Origin: Sphaerotilus sp.
GTDB lineage: Bacteria > Pseudomonadota > Gammaproteobacteria > Burkholderiales > Burkholderiaceae_C
Direction of reading: 5' to 3'
DNA length: 64,000 nucleotides
Assembly: GCF_013299175.1 (NCBI RefSeq)
Contig: NZ_JAAFKF010000001.1
Location: forward strand, 48,836-112,835
Shown here: in pieces, positions 1-8,672 of the stretch
Numbering within the stretch: position 1 is the first letter of the stretch
How the letters are laid out: each line of letters begins with the position of its first letter
Translations under genes and position numbers: made by a program
The notes under the pieces: generated by a model
Told to the model about the DNA's origin: nothing
Database searches by the model: none
Seen by the model: the letters and a program-made list of their open reading frames with translations, nothing else

Positions 1-1027
1 GCACGGCACTGTCCGTCCGGGTCTGCAGCGCCTGGAACTCCCGCGCCGCTGCGGCCCCCAGTTCGGTGTCGAACCAGAGGTGCAGGCGCGACGGCGGGGT
101 GCCCAGGGTGTCGAGCGCCCGTGCGGCCACGCGCGCTTCGGCGAGAACGCCTTCCGACAGGTAGAGCGTGTGGTGGCGCGGCTGGGCGGCGGTCGTGGGC
201 GGCACCTGGTCGATCAGCGGAAACACGCAGGGCAGCGCCTGCGCTTCGCAGAACGCCTCGACCGGCGCCCATTGCGCCGCCCCGGCACCCGACACCACCG
301 CGTACACCGGCTGCGCCCGCAGGTGCTGCTGCAACTGCGCGGCCCACTCGGCGGGTGGGCCGGTGAGGGTCCAGACATGCAGCGCCACGCGGACCTGGCC
401 AAACGTCTGCTGGCGCGCCCAGGCCGCCAGCGTCGTCTCCACCGCCTCGCGCCGGTCGGCTGGCGCATCGGGCGTGACGATGGTGGCCAGGTGCAGCCGG
501 GTGCCGTCCAATCCGCGGAGCACCGTGTCGCCGACCGGCCCGAGCCGCTCCAGCCAGGCCAGCAGATCGGCCACGGCCGCCTCGTCGAGGTCGTAGCGCG
601 GCATCCAGGAACTCAACGCCTTGCCATCCGGGTCCACGCCGCTGCGCAGCGCGCGCGCCAGGGTCTCGGGGGTGTAGGCCGAACGGGATTCGACCCGCGT
701 GCCGGGTGGTGCGCTGCCCGTGGCGGTGCGTCGGATAGTGAGCGGCTGGCCGGGCGCGAACAGGCTGGCGGCCGTGATCGGCGGAATGCGCAGCAGCCCC
801 TCCTGGTCGCCCAGCCCGCTGCGCCGGTGGCACTGCACGCACGCCGCCGCCGTTCCCGCCATGTCCGGCGATTCCGCGCGGCGGGCCTGCAGGGCGCGGC
901 CATCCTGGAGCCGGCCTTCGACATAGAGCGCCTGGCCGCGGGTGGCATCGGGTGCGGCGTGGGCCAACCCTGCGGCCAGCGCGAGCAGCACCGAGGGCAG
1001 GCAGAGCATGCGGTGGTGGGTCTTCAT
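1..1027 (-). CDS. c-type cytochrome fused to a periplasmic-binding-like domain (partial)
   Basis: The frame is open to the left edge, so the C-terminus is missing; about 342 residues are visible. It starts MKTHH with a Sec-type signal peptide ending near AHA (residues 22-24). A single haem-binding CVQCH motif lies at residues 63-67, followed by a region with cytochrome-like spacing (including a methionine that could be the sixth ligand near MPRYD). From about residue 170 on, the sequence looks like a substrate-binding fold of the branched-chain amino-acid ABC type (alternating beta strands and helices such as LHLATIVTPDAP). Predicted periplasmic redox or sensory protein; substrate unknown. 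It is divergent from the inositol dehydrogenase genes. The family is seen in other betaproteobacteria but I cannot name a characterised member. The cytochrome call is firm; the binding-protein call is inference. Confidence 0.75.
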   Translation of the reverse strand, partial: MKTHHRMLCLPSVLLALAAGLAHAAPDATRGQALYVEGRLQDGRALQARRAESPDMAGTAAACVQCHRRSGLGDQEGLLRIPPITAASLFAPGQPLTIRRTATGSAPPGTRVESRSAYTPETLARALRSGVDPDGKALSSWMPRYDLDEAAVADLLAWLERLGPVGDTVLRGLDGTRLHLATIVTPDAPADRREAVETTLAAWARQQTFGQVRVALHVWTLTGPPAEWAAQLQQHLRAQPVYAVVSGAGAAQWAPVEAFCEAQALPCVFPLIDQVPPTTAAQPRHHTLYLSEGVLAEARVAARALDTLGTPPSRLHLWFDTELGAAAAREFQALQTRTDSAV

Positions 1028-1185
1028 GGGCCGCAGTCTGTGGCGCGGTCCTGTGGCGTGATCGAGTAAAAAGATGTTCTATGGAAAACACCGATGGAAA
1101 ATTTTTTCCAAAATAAGGAACCCATCGCTATAGTTCACCCCCGATTCACCACCCTGCCGCACCTTCCGTCCGCCTAGGAATTTCC
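1028..1185. promoter_or_regulatory. divergent promoter region with GGAA-N6-TTCC palindrome
   Basis: This is an AT-rich intergenic stretch between the cytochrome fusion gene and the first dehydrogenase. It contains GGAAAATTTTTTCC at 1096-1109, an exact match to GGAA-N6-TTCC, the motif reported for the RpiR-family regulator IolR of Sinorhizobium meliloti. A partial repeat (ATGGAAAA) lies just upstream at 1081-1088. The palindrome is about 77 bp before the dehydrogenase start, a reasonable operator position. No RpiR regulator gene is in the window. Confidence 0.5.
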
Positions 1186-2181
1186 ATGAAAAACGTCGCC
1201 GTTTTCGGTGCTGGTCGCATCGGCCGCATCCACGCCACCAACCTCGCCAGCCTGCCCGGCGTCAACCTCCAGTTCATCTGTGATCCCTTCGGCGACAGTG
1301 CCAGCCAGCTCTCGCAGCAGCTCGGTGCCCAGGTCTCGACCATCGACGCCGTGCTGGCCGACCCGTCGATCGACGTGGTCGCCATCACCTCGCCCACGTC
1401 CACGCACTCCGACCTGATCACCCGTGCCGCCGCCGCCGGCAAGCACATCTTCTGCGAGAAGCCGGTGGATCTGTCGGTGCCGCGCGCCATCGCCTGCGGC
1501 GAGGCGGTCAAGGCTGCGGGCGTGGCCTGCATGATCGGCTTCCAGCGCCGCTTCGACCCCACCTTCAACGAAGCACGCACCCGCATGGACCGTGGCGACA
1601 TCGGCAACCCCGAGATGCTGATCATCACCAGCCGCGACCCCGGCGCCCCGCCGGCCGAGTACATCAAGGCATCCGGCGGCATCTTCCGCGACATGCTGAT
1701 CCACGATCTGGACGTGTTCCGCTGGATCCTGTGCGCCGACGGCGACGAGGCCGAGTGGCTGAGCGCCTCCGGCTCGGTGCTGACCGATCCGGCGATTGCC
1801 GAGCTGGGCGACTTCGACAGCACCGCGGTGACGATCCGCACGAAGAAGGGCCGCCTCTGCCAGATCAACACCAGCCGCCGCGCCGCCTATGGGTATGACC
1901 AGCGGTTCGAGGTGCTGGGTTCGGCCGGCATGCTGCAGTGCGGCAACCAGACGCCCAGCCAGGTCATCCAGTGGGACGCCAACGGCATCTCCAGCGACAA
2001 GCCCGAGCCGTTTTTCCTGCAACGCTACGCCGCGGCCTACAAGCTGGAGCTGGCGCACTTCTTCGAGTGCTTGCAGACCGGCGCGCCGTTCCGCACGACC
2101 GTCGCCGACGGCGTGAAGGCGCAGATCCTCGCCGACGCCGCCAGCGAAAGCGCACTCAGCGGCGAGCCGGTTCGCTTCTGA
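1186..2181 (+). CDS. iolG: Gfo/Idh/MocA oxidoreductase, probable inositol 2-dehydrogenase
   Basis: NAD-dependent dehydrogenase of 331 residues, the usual length for IolG. The N-terminal Rossmann fold begins VAVFGAGRIGRIHA (GxGxxG at about residues 8-13). The family EKP motif with the catalytic lysine is at about residues 95-97, and the substrate-binding helix motif GGIFRDMLIHDLD lies near 165-177. IolG oxidises myo-inositol to scyllo-inosose in the cytoplasm. The start is chosen for the glycine-rich fold beginning at residue 3 and an AGGAA element upstream. Its stop overlaps the next start (TGATG), so the two genes are translationally coupled. The other inositol-catabolism genes (iolA, B, C, D, E) are not in the window, so the exact polyol substrate is inference. 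Confidence 0.8.
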   Translation: MKNVAVFGAGRIGRIHATNLASLPGVNLQFICDPFGDSASQLSQQLGAQVSTIDAVLADPSIDVVAITSPTSTHSDLITRAAAAGKHIFCEKPVDLSVPRAIACGEAVKAAGVACMIGFQRRFDPTFNEARTRMDRGDIGNPEMLIITSRDPGAPPAEYIKASGGIFRDMLIHDLDVFRWILCADGDEAEWLSASGSVLTDPAIAELGDFDSTAVTIRTKKGRLCQINTSRRAAYGYDQRFEVLGSAGMLQCGNQTPSQVIQWDANGISSDKPEPFFLQRYAAAYKLELAHFFECLQTGAPFRTTVADGVKAQILADAASESALSGEPVRF

Positions 2182-3215
2182 TGGCCGCCGCCGCTGCTCG
2201 CCTGCGCGTCGGCATTGCCGGCCTCGGTCGCCTGGGCCGCCGTCACGCCGAAGCCCTGGCGTTTTCCACCCGCCACGTCGATCTGGTCGCCGCGTGCAGC
2301 CCGGTCGAGGCCGAGCGCGACTTCGCCGGCCGCGAGCTGGGCATCGCCGCGGACCGGCTGTACGCGGATTTCGACGCCTTCATCGCCGATCCCGGTCTGG
2401 ACGCGGTCGTGCTGGTCACGCCGACCTCGCTGCACGCCGACCAGGCCATCGCCGTGCTGAAAGCCGGCAAGCACGTCTTCATCGAGAAGCCGCTGGCGCT
2501 GAACCTGCCCGACTGCGAGCGCGTGCTGGCGGTCGCGGCCGAGCATCCCGCGCAGGTGGCGATGGTTGGTTTCGTGCGGCGCTTCGATCCGAGCTACCGC
2601 AACGCGGCGGCGGCGGTCGAGGCGGGCGAGATCGGCCGGCCCTTCCTCGTGCGCTCGCAGACCTGCGACAAGAACGACCCGGACGGCTTCTTTGTCCGCT
2701 TCGCCCCGACCTCGGGTGGCATCTTCATGGACTGCAGCGTCCACGACATCGACCTGGCGCGCTGGCTGCTCGGCCGGCCGAAGGCGCTGCGGGCGTTCGC
2801 CACCGGCACCATCGCGCTGCACCCCGGACTGGCCGACTGCGGCGATGTGGACAACGGGCTGGCGATCGTCGAGTTCGAGGGCGGGGCGAAGGCGGTGTTC
2901 TACGCCTCGCGCACGCTGGCCCACGGGCACGAAACGACGACCGAGGTGATCGGCACGGCCGGCAAGCTGCTGGTGGGCGAACACGCAGCGCGGGACCGGG
3001 TGATCCGCAGCGACGCGGGCGGGGTGTCGCACGCGGTGCTTGGTGATTTCTACGAGCGGTTCGAGACGGCGTTCGCGCACGAGATGAGCGCGTTCGTCGC
3101 CGCCTGCCGCGGTGTCGAGCCGCTGACGCTCACGCTGTCGGACGCGATGGAGGCGACGCGGATCGGGCTGGCGATCACGCGGTCGCTGCAGTCGGGGATG
3201 CCCGAGGCGGTGTGA
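2181..3215 (+). CDS. second Gfo/Idh/MocA oxidoreductase (inositol-type)
   Basis: A 344-residue NAD(P)-dependent dehydrogenase. Rossmann motif GIAGLGRLGRRHA is near residues 11-23, the EKP catalytic motif is at about residues 104-106, and GGIFMDCSVHDID corresponds to the GGxxxDxxxHDxD active-site helix. It overlaps the preceding iolG-like gene by one base, so the pair is an operon and a recent-looking paralogous duplication by family. It may act on a different inositol stereoisomer (IolX/IolW type) or a sugar acid; the sequence alone does not decide. It converges on bcsC. Confidence 0.75.
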   Translation: MAAAAARLRVGIAGLGRLGRRHAEALAFSTRHVDLVAACSPVEAERDFAGRELGIAADRLYADFDAFIADPGLDAVVLVTPTSLHADQAIAVLKAGKHVFIEKPLALNLPDCERVLAVAAEHPAQVAMVGFVRRFDPSYRNAAAAVEAGEIGRPFLVRSQTCDKNDPDGFFVRFAPTSGGIFMDCSVHDIDLARWLLGRPKALRAFATGTIALHPGLADCGDVDNGLAIVEFEGGAKAVFYASRTLAHGHETTTEVIGTAGKLLVGEHAARDRVIRSDAGGVSHAVLGDFYERFETAFAHEMSAFVAACRGVEPLTLTLSDAMEATRIGLAITRSLQSGMPEAV

Positions 3216-3222
3216 CCCCCGC

Positions 3223-3241
3223 GACCGGGCACCGCCCGGTC
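3223..3241. terminator. GC-rich hairpin between convergent genes
   Basis: An 8-bp perfect inverted repeat (GACCGGGC, loop ACC, GCCCGGTC) sits in the 31-bp gap between the dehydrogenase operon and the end of bcsC. There is no T-tract, so it is a weak or factor-assisted terminator candidate only. Confidence 0.4.
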
Positions 3242-3246
3242 AGCGG

Positions 3247-6200
3247 TCAGTACCCGGCCGGCCCCCCCGGCATCTGCAGGCCACCGCCCCCCAGCCCGCC
3301 CCGCGGCTCCAGGCTCAGGCGCAGGTAGATCGACCCCGTGCTCTGCGTGAACTGCGGTGCGCGTTCCACGCCGAGCCGGGTGCCGATGTCCAGGTGCCGG
3401 GTGATCTGGTATTCCAGCGCCCCGCCCAGGTTCAGCACCAGCCCCGCGTCGCTGCGGGCCGTGTAGGCAGCCGACGACACCCGCTGCTGCGCCGCCAGAT
3501 TTTCCAGCGACGCCTGTGCGGCGGCGTCGGTCGGGAAGTAGGGCGCGGCGTCCTCGCGGTACGCCTGCAAGCCCGCCGAGCCTTGCAAGCCCCAGCTCAG
3601 TCGCCCGCTGCGCCCGATCCAGTTCACCGGCACGGTCAGTGCCAGCAGGTGCTGCGGGCTGAAGTAGCCGCCCTGGCCCCAGGTGTAGCCGCTCAGGTTG
3701 CGCCGGTAGTGCTGGTAGCCGAGGTTCATGCCGATGTCGATCTGCGAGTCGGGCAGCCGCTGCGCGTGCCAGAAGCTGCCGGCGCCCAGTTCGAGGCGGC
3801 TGTTGCTGGCGACGCGCTGGCCCGTCAGCGCATGGGCGCCGCCATAGCCGTAGACGCCGACATCGGCCTGCTCCCAGGCCACCTGCGCCTGCGCCCCGGT
3901 GGCGCGCACGCCGCCCCAGACCCGGCCCGTGCGGGCATCGGTCGTGCCGGCAAACGACAGCACGCTGTCCGTGACGGCCCGCCGCGAGGCGTCCACCGTC
4001 AGCGTCAGGTTCTGGGCGAACTCGTCGATGTAGCGCATCCCGCCCACGACATCCACCACCGAGAAACCGATCGGCGTGGTGCCGACATCCACCGCCAGCT
4101 TGCGCGTCTTCAGTCCGACTGCCACGCCGACCCCGGCGTCGCTCTGCGTCGGGGCCACCAGCACGCCGGTGGTGTCCAGCCCGAGCGTGCCGCTGCGGGC
4201 GCGCGCAGTCTGGCTGACCTGTCCGGCGCTGAGCACCACGGGCGTCACCTTCACGCTGACCTGTCCGACCGCCTCGATGGTCTTGCGGCCTTCGATCGGT
4301 GTCTGCACGAGGTCGAGCCGGCCCAGCCCGGACTCGCCGCTGCGGGCCTTGATCGCGCCGGCGAACTCGACGCTGGTGCGCCCGCGCTCGACCTGCACCT
4401 CGGCGAGTTCGTCCGCCAGGGTCTTGGGCGGGCGGGCCTGCGCTGCAGAAACCGGCAGAGCGGCGCTTGGCAGCGGTGCCGCGGCCAGCATGGGTACCGC
4501 TGCGGCGGTCACCACGGACGCTGGTGCCGGTGCCGGCTCGCGCCAGCGCAGCGAACGGCTGACGGCACTGTCCGCCGCCGGGCGGCTGGTGGGCTGGCCG
4601 GCGCCGGTGGGCGGCAGTTGGTCCAGGTTCGCCAACCCTTGGCCCAGACCTGTCCCCGGCCCATTCGGGTTGAACCCGCTGGAGGGCACCCGGTTCGGCA
4701 CCCCCCCGACCGCCAGCAGCGTGCGCGAGCGGCCGTCCGCCGCGTGGGCCGCGAACGGGTTGCCGGCGAGGCGGGCCTGTCCCCACTGGAGCGGATTCGG
4801 CTGCTCGGCGGCGATGGCGGCGCGCAGGTACTCGGCCGCCTTGGTGAACTGGCCGCGGGCGCGGTGGTGGCGGGCGTACTGGGCGAGCACGGCGGGGCTG
4901 TTCGGCGCCAGCCGTGCGGCCTCCTGGAGCGCCATGGTGGCGGAGTCGTGGTCCTTCTGGCCATCGGCGGCACCGGCCAGGCCGAGCCAGGCGTCGAGCA
5001 GGTTGGGCTGTTTCTGCAGCACCGATTCGAACAGCGCCCGTGCCTGGGCATCGTCACCCCCCGCGCTGTAGAGCCGTGCCAGCGCCATCTGCAGGCGCGG
5101 TTCCTGCGGACGCTCCTGCAGCACCGGCGCCAGCGCCTCCCAGGCGTTGTAGAGGTCGCCGCCTTCACGCAGTTGGTCCGCCTGGCGCAGGGCCAGGGCG
5201 ATGCGCAGCTCGTCGAAGTCGCGCCGCTGGCCGGCGGTCAGTGGCTGGCCGGCGAGCTGGCGCAGCACACCGGCCAGCTCCGCATCCTGCCGCGTCTGCA
5301 GCAGCAGCGCCGCGTGGCGCAAGCGCAAACCCGCACCGGCCTGCGGCTGCGCGGCCAGGGTGGCGCGGATGAGCTGCCCGGCACGGACCTCGTCGCCCAG
5401 GTCCAGCCGCGCGCCAGCGACGGCGCCGACGAGGTCAGGGTCTTGCCCGGCCGCCGTTTCGGCTTCCACCAGCAGCGCCTCGGCCTGCCAGCGTTGACCG
5501 GCACGGGCCTGTGCCACGGCGTCGGCGGCCTGGGCCTGGATGGCGAGCCGGCGTTGCAGGCGGCCCATCTCGGTGGTGCGGGCGCGGGCGGGCACCTGCT
5601 CCAGGCTTTGCAGGGCACCGAGCCAGTCCTTCAGCTCCGTCTGCAGCAGGGCGCGGGCCAGCAGGGCCTCGCCCGGGTGTGCCGCCGGGACCACGAAGGC
5701 ATCGACCTGCGCACTGGCCGCCTCCGGGTGGTTCTGGCGCATGAGCAACTGGCCCAGCGACAGCCGCACCCACGGCGACGCCGGAGCCAGTGCCACGGCC
5801 TGCTCCAGCAATGCCTGCGCGCCGGCCAGATCGCCGCGCTGCTGGGCCAGGTCGGCCTGCAGCCGCATCTGGCCGGCCTTGAGCCCGTTCTCGCCACCCA
5901 GGCGGGCGAGCACTTCAGTGTCCATGCGCTGCACCAGCGCCCGCTGCGGCTCCGTGCGGCCGGCGGCGCCGAGGACGTGGTGCAGCCCGGCGTTGGCGCG
6001 CAGGTGGCGGGCGTCGGTCTGCAGCGCCGCGCGGTAGGCGGCGTCGGCGGTGAGGAACTGGCCCTGCTCGGCCAGCAGGTCGCCGAGCAGCACCTGGCCC
6101 TCCGGCTCTTTCGGGTCGGTCTCGACGGCGCCCTTGGCGAGGCGCGTGGCGCGGTCGAGGTCGCCGACCTGGCGGGCGGCCTGGCCGTCGTGGACCGCCT

Positions 6201-7401
6201 GCCAGTGCATGGCGGAGCGGTAGACCGGCTGCCAGCGGGTGCCGTTGGTGGCGGCGCTGGCGCGGCCGAGCAGCTCGCCGGCCTCGGCGAAGCGGTCCTC
6301 GCGCATCCGCACGATGCCCAGGCCGGCGAGCGCGTCGGTGTCCTCCGGGCGCTGGCGCAGGGCGGCGTCGAACCGCAGGGCGGCGGTCGGGGTGTCGCCG
6401 TTGTCCAGCGCGGTGAAGCCCTGGCGGGCGAGTGGCGACAGGGCGGGCGCGGCTGGCTTGCGCGGGGTGGCCTTGCTGTCTGTGCGGGCGGTTGCGGTGG
6501 CACGGCCCGTACCGGGTGCCGTGCCTTTGGGCAGCTCGCCGAGCCGGGTGCGCAGCTCGGCGTCGTCGCCGACGGTGGCGAGGTACTGGCGCAACAGCGG
6601 TGCATCGGCGGCGCGGGTGTCCAGCCACACGAGTGCCTGCCGCCACGCGGCGCGGGCTTCCTTCTGCACGGCGGCGGGGGTGCCGTCCTGGGTGGACAAG
6701 GTGGTCAGCCGCTGGATGGCGTCGCGCCGGGTCGGCTCGCGGTAGCTCAGGTGCTTGGCGTGGGCGAGGGCCGGGCCGGCCTGTCCGGGGGCGGATTGCG
6801 CCAGGCGCTCCAGGCCGCGGCGTGCCTCGTCCCAGCCTTCGCGGGTGCCGCCGAGCGTCTGGTAGTACTCGACCGCGAGGTCGTCGCTGGGCGGCTGGGC
6901 GCCGAGGGCCTGCTTGTAGGTGCGTGCGGCGGCTTCGGTCTGGCCGGCCTGCGCATATTGGCGCGCGGTGGTGATGAGCGCCTGGTTCGAGGTCTGGGAC
7001 TGCACCTGCTTGGCCAGCGCGCCCAGCCCCGGATGGTCGGGGCGCACCTGGCGCAGCCGGTTCAGGTAGGCGCTGGCTTCGTCGAAACGCCCCGCTTCGA
7101 CGCTCTGCGTCGCCAGCCCGTACAGCGCCTCCGGCTGCCGCGGATCGACGCCGAGCAGTTTCTGCCAGGTCTGGCCGGCCAGATCCGCCCGGCCGCGCTG
7201 CTGCCAGTGGCGGGCCTGCTCGACCAGGGGCTGCACGGTCGCGGCCTGCGGAGCGTCGGGCGGCGCGGAGGCGGTCGCGGCGTGGGCCGTGGTCGCCAGC
7301 CCCGCCATCAGGCCCAGGCAGGCCAGCGCAACCAGGGTCGGTGCCGGACGGTGGAAGAAGCGGTCGGAGGACAGGGTGGTCGGGGTGGACGGGTGCGTCA
7401 T
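3247..7401 (-). CDS. bcsC: cellulose synthase outer-membrane/TPR subunit BcsC
   Basis: A 1384-residue protein, slightly longer than the roughly 1150-1300 usual for BcsC. It has a signal peptide (hydrophobic segment about residues 22-42, ending TTAHA). TPR-like repeats fill most of residues 50 to 860 (for example blocks with ALxGLAxxxxxxGxxxxA spacing). The final 350 residues form the BCSC_C outer-membrane beta-barrel (alternating aromatic and glycine strands such as GYGGAHAL and YQHYRRN) and end with a Gly/Pro-rich tail. In Bcs systems BcsC exports the glucan across the outer membrane while the TPR part contacts periplasmic components. It is last in the bcs operon, and its start overlaps the end of bcsZ by 4 bases. 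Confidence 0.93.
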   Translation of the reverse strand: MTHPSTPTTLSSDRFFHRPAPTLVALACLGLMAGLATTAHAATASAPPDAPQAATVQPLVEQARHWQQRGRADLAGQTWQKLLGVDPRQPEALYGLATQSVEAGRFDEASAYLNRLRQVRPDHPGLGALAKQVQSQTSNQALITTARQYAQAGQTEAAARTYKQALGAQPPSDDLAVEYYQTLGGTREGWDEARRGLERLAQSAPGQAGPALAHAKHLSYREPTRRDAIQRLTTLSTQDGTPAAVQKEARAAWRQALVWLDTRAADAPLLRQYLATVGDDAELRTRLGELPKGTAPGTGRATATARTDSKATPRKPAAPALSPLARQGFTALDNGDTPTAALRFDAALRQRPEDTDALAGLGIVRMREDRFAEAGELLGRASAATNGTRWQPVYRSAMHWQAVHDGQAARQVGDLDRATRLAKGAVETDPKEPEGQVLLGDLLAEQGQFLTADAAYRAALQTDARHLRANAGLHHVLGAAGRTEPQRALVQRMDTEVLARLGGENGLKAGQMRLQADLAQQRGDLAGAQALLEQAVALAPASPWVRLSLGQLLMRQNHPEAASAQVDAFVVPAAHPGEALLARALLQTELKDWLGALQSLEQVPARARTTEMGRLQRRLAIQAQAADAVAQARAGQRWQAEALLVEAETAAGQDPDLVGAVAGARLDLGDEVRAGQLIRATLAAQPQAGAGLRLRHAALLLQTRQDAELAGVLRQLAGQPLTAGQRRDFDELRIALALRQADQLREGGDLYNAWEALAPVLQERPQEPRLQMALARLYSAGGDDAQARALFESVLQKQPNLLDAWLGLAGAADGQKDHDSATMALQEAARLAPNSPAVLAQYARHHRARGQFTKAAEYLRAAIAAEQPNPLQWGQARLAGNPFAAHAADGRSRTLLAVGGVPNRVPSSGFNPNGPGTGLGQGLANLDQLPPTGAGQPTSRPAADSAVSRSLRWREPAPAPASVVTAAAVPMLAAAPLPSAALPVSAAQARPPKTLADELAEVQVERGRTSVEFAGAIKARSGESGLGRLDLVQTPIEGRKTIEAVGQVSVKVTPVVLSAGQVSQTARARSGTLGLDTTGVLVAPTQSDAGVGVAVGLKTRKLAVDVGTTPIGFSVVDVVGGMRYIDEFAQNLTLTVDASRRAVTDSVLSFAGTTDARTGRVWGGVRATGAQAQVAWEQADVGVYGYGGAHALTGQRVASNSRLELGAGSFWHAQRLPDSQIDIGMNLGYQHYRRNLSGYTWGQGGYFSPQHLLALTVPVNWIGRSGRLSWGLQGSAGLQAYREDAAPYFPTDAAAQASLENLAAQQRVSSAAYTARSDAGLVLNLGGALEYQITRHLDIGTRLGVERAPQFTQSTGSIYLRLSLEPRGGLGGGGLQMPGGPAGY

Positions 7402-8672
7402 GGGGTCGGGCAGCGGGGGGTCGAAGGAGTGGGGGTGCGCTGCAGCCGACCGTGGCGGTCGCAGCGCCAGCGTTGCTGCAGCCAGCCGGTGCTGAACAGC
7501 GCCAGGGCGTGGTCGTAGTAGCGCAGACGGGTGCCACTGGCGCAGGTGGCGGCGAGCCGCTCGGCCAGGTGCTGGGCGCCGGCGCAGTCGCCCAGCGCGG
7601 TGAGATAGGGTTGCAGCGCGGCGGTGAAGCCGGGCGGGGCGGTGCCGCGGGCCACGCTGGCCGGGTCTGCGCTGGCCGGGGCGCGGGTGGCCAGGCGCTC
7701 GGGCAGGGTGGCGGCGCGGGTGTGGCGCTGCATGCCCGCGAGTCCTTGCAGCAGCGCCGGCTTGAGCGGGTCATCGGTCGGGGCGACGCCGGCCCAGAGG
7801 TAGCAGCGGATCGCGTCGTAGCTGCCGGTGTCGCCCTGCTGCGTGTCGGCGGTCCAGCGGCCCCGCAGCGGCGCGCTGTGCTGCACCGACCAGGTGGCCC
7901 AGTCGGGGGCGAGTCCGTGTGGCGCCATGCCGGCCAGCGTGCGCGCGGATTGTTCGGCCAGCGCCGTCCACGGTCCGCCCGGATCGGCGCTGGCCAGCCC
8001 GCGCAGCACATGCAGCGGTGCGTAACTCGGGTTGAAGCGCCACTGCAGGCGGTCTTCGCTGACGAAACCCTGCGGACCCGGCAGCAGCATGGTGCCCAGC
8101 CCCGGCACCTCGGCGACCTCCTCGGCCCGGATGCGCGCCAGCAGCGCCCGGCCGTCCGTGGCCAGCGCGGGCGCGTTCCAGAGCCGGGCGGCCTCGATCA
8201 GCGTCCAGGCGAGCCAGAGGTCGGCGTCGCTGGCGGCGTTGGCGTCGAGCACGCCCCAGCGGCCATCGCGCTGGCGGCCCCACTGCCAGGCGGGCAGCCG
8301 CGCGGCGAAGTCCCCACTGCAGAGGTTCTGGCGGGTCCACTGCAGCACCCGGTCGAAGCGCGGGCGGTCGTCGGCCACCAGCGCGAAGAACAGCGCGTAG
8401 GACTGGCCCTCGGAGGTGCTGACACGGGCCTCGGTGTCGGGGTCGAGCACGCGGCCGTCGGGCTGCAGGAAGGTGCCGGCGAAGCTGCTCCACAGGGCAT
8501 CGAAGTCGTCGCAGGCCAGCCGCCGCACGGGCGCCGCCGACGATGCGGCCGGGGCCGGCGCGGCACAGGCGGCGCTCGCGAGTGCGCCGACCCCACCGGC
8601 CAGGGCGCCGAGCCGCAGCAGCAGCCGCCTGCGCTGCGGCTGCCCCGGCGGCTCAGGCCGATGCCCCGGCAT
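7398..8672 (-). CDS. bcsZ: periplasmic endo-1,4-beta-glucanase BcsZ (GH8)
   Basis: Glycoside hydrolase family 8 cellulase of the bcs operon. The signature SEGQSYALFFALVADD contains the catalytic glutamate, and DTGSYDAIRCYLW contains the conserved aspartate region. I chose the ATG at 8672 (MPGHRPEP), which gives 424 residues; a start at 8705 would add 11 residues and overlap bcsB more. The N-terminus (QRRRLLLRLGALAGGVG) is an arginine-rich, Tat-like or Sec signal, and ASAAC follows, so lipidation is possible but not a good lipobox. BcsZ trims nascent glucan chains in the periplasm and affects fibril quality. It overlaps bcsB by 20 bases and bcsC by 4. Confidence 0.88.
   Translation of the reverse strand: MPGHRPEPPGQPQRRRLLLRLGALAGGVGALASAACAAPAPAASSAAPVRRLACDDFDALWSSFAGTFLQPDGRVLDPDTEARVSTSEGQSYALFFALVADDRPRFDRVLQWTRQNLCSGDFAARLPAWQWGRQRDGRWGVLDANAASDADLWLAWTLIEAARLWNAPALATDGRALLARIRAEEVAEVPGLGTMLLPGPQGFVSEDRLQWRFNPSYAPLHVLRGLASADPGGPWTALAEQSARTLAGMAPHGLAPDWATWSVQHSAPLRGRWTADTQQGDTGSYDAIRCYLWAGVAPTDDPLKPALLQGLAGMQRHTRAATLPERLATRAPASADPASVARGTAPPGFTAALQPYLTALGDCAGAQHLAERLAATCASGTRLRYYDHALALFSTGWLQQRWRCDRHGRLQRTPTPSTPRCPTP

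Noticed and set aside
3394-7518. A 1374-codon open frame on the plus strand opposite bcsC
   Set aside because: It mirrors bcsC in a high-GC region, lacks any domain, signal or ribosome site, and is rich in Gly/Ala/Arg as expected from an antisense frame.
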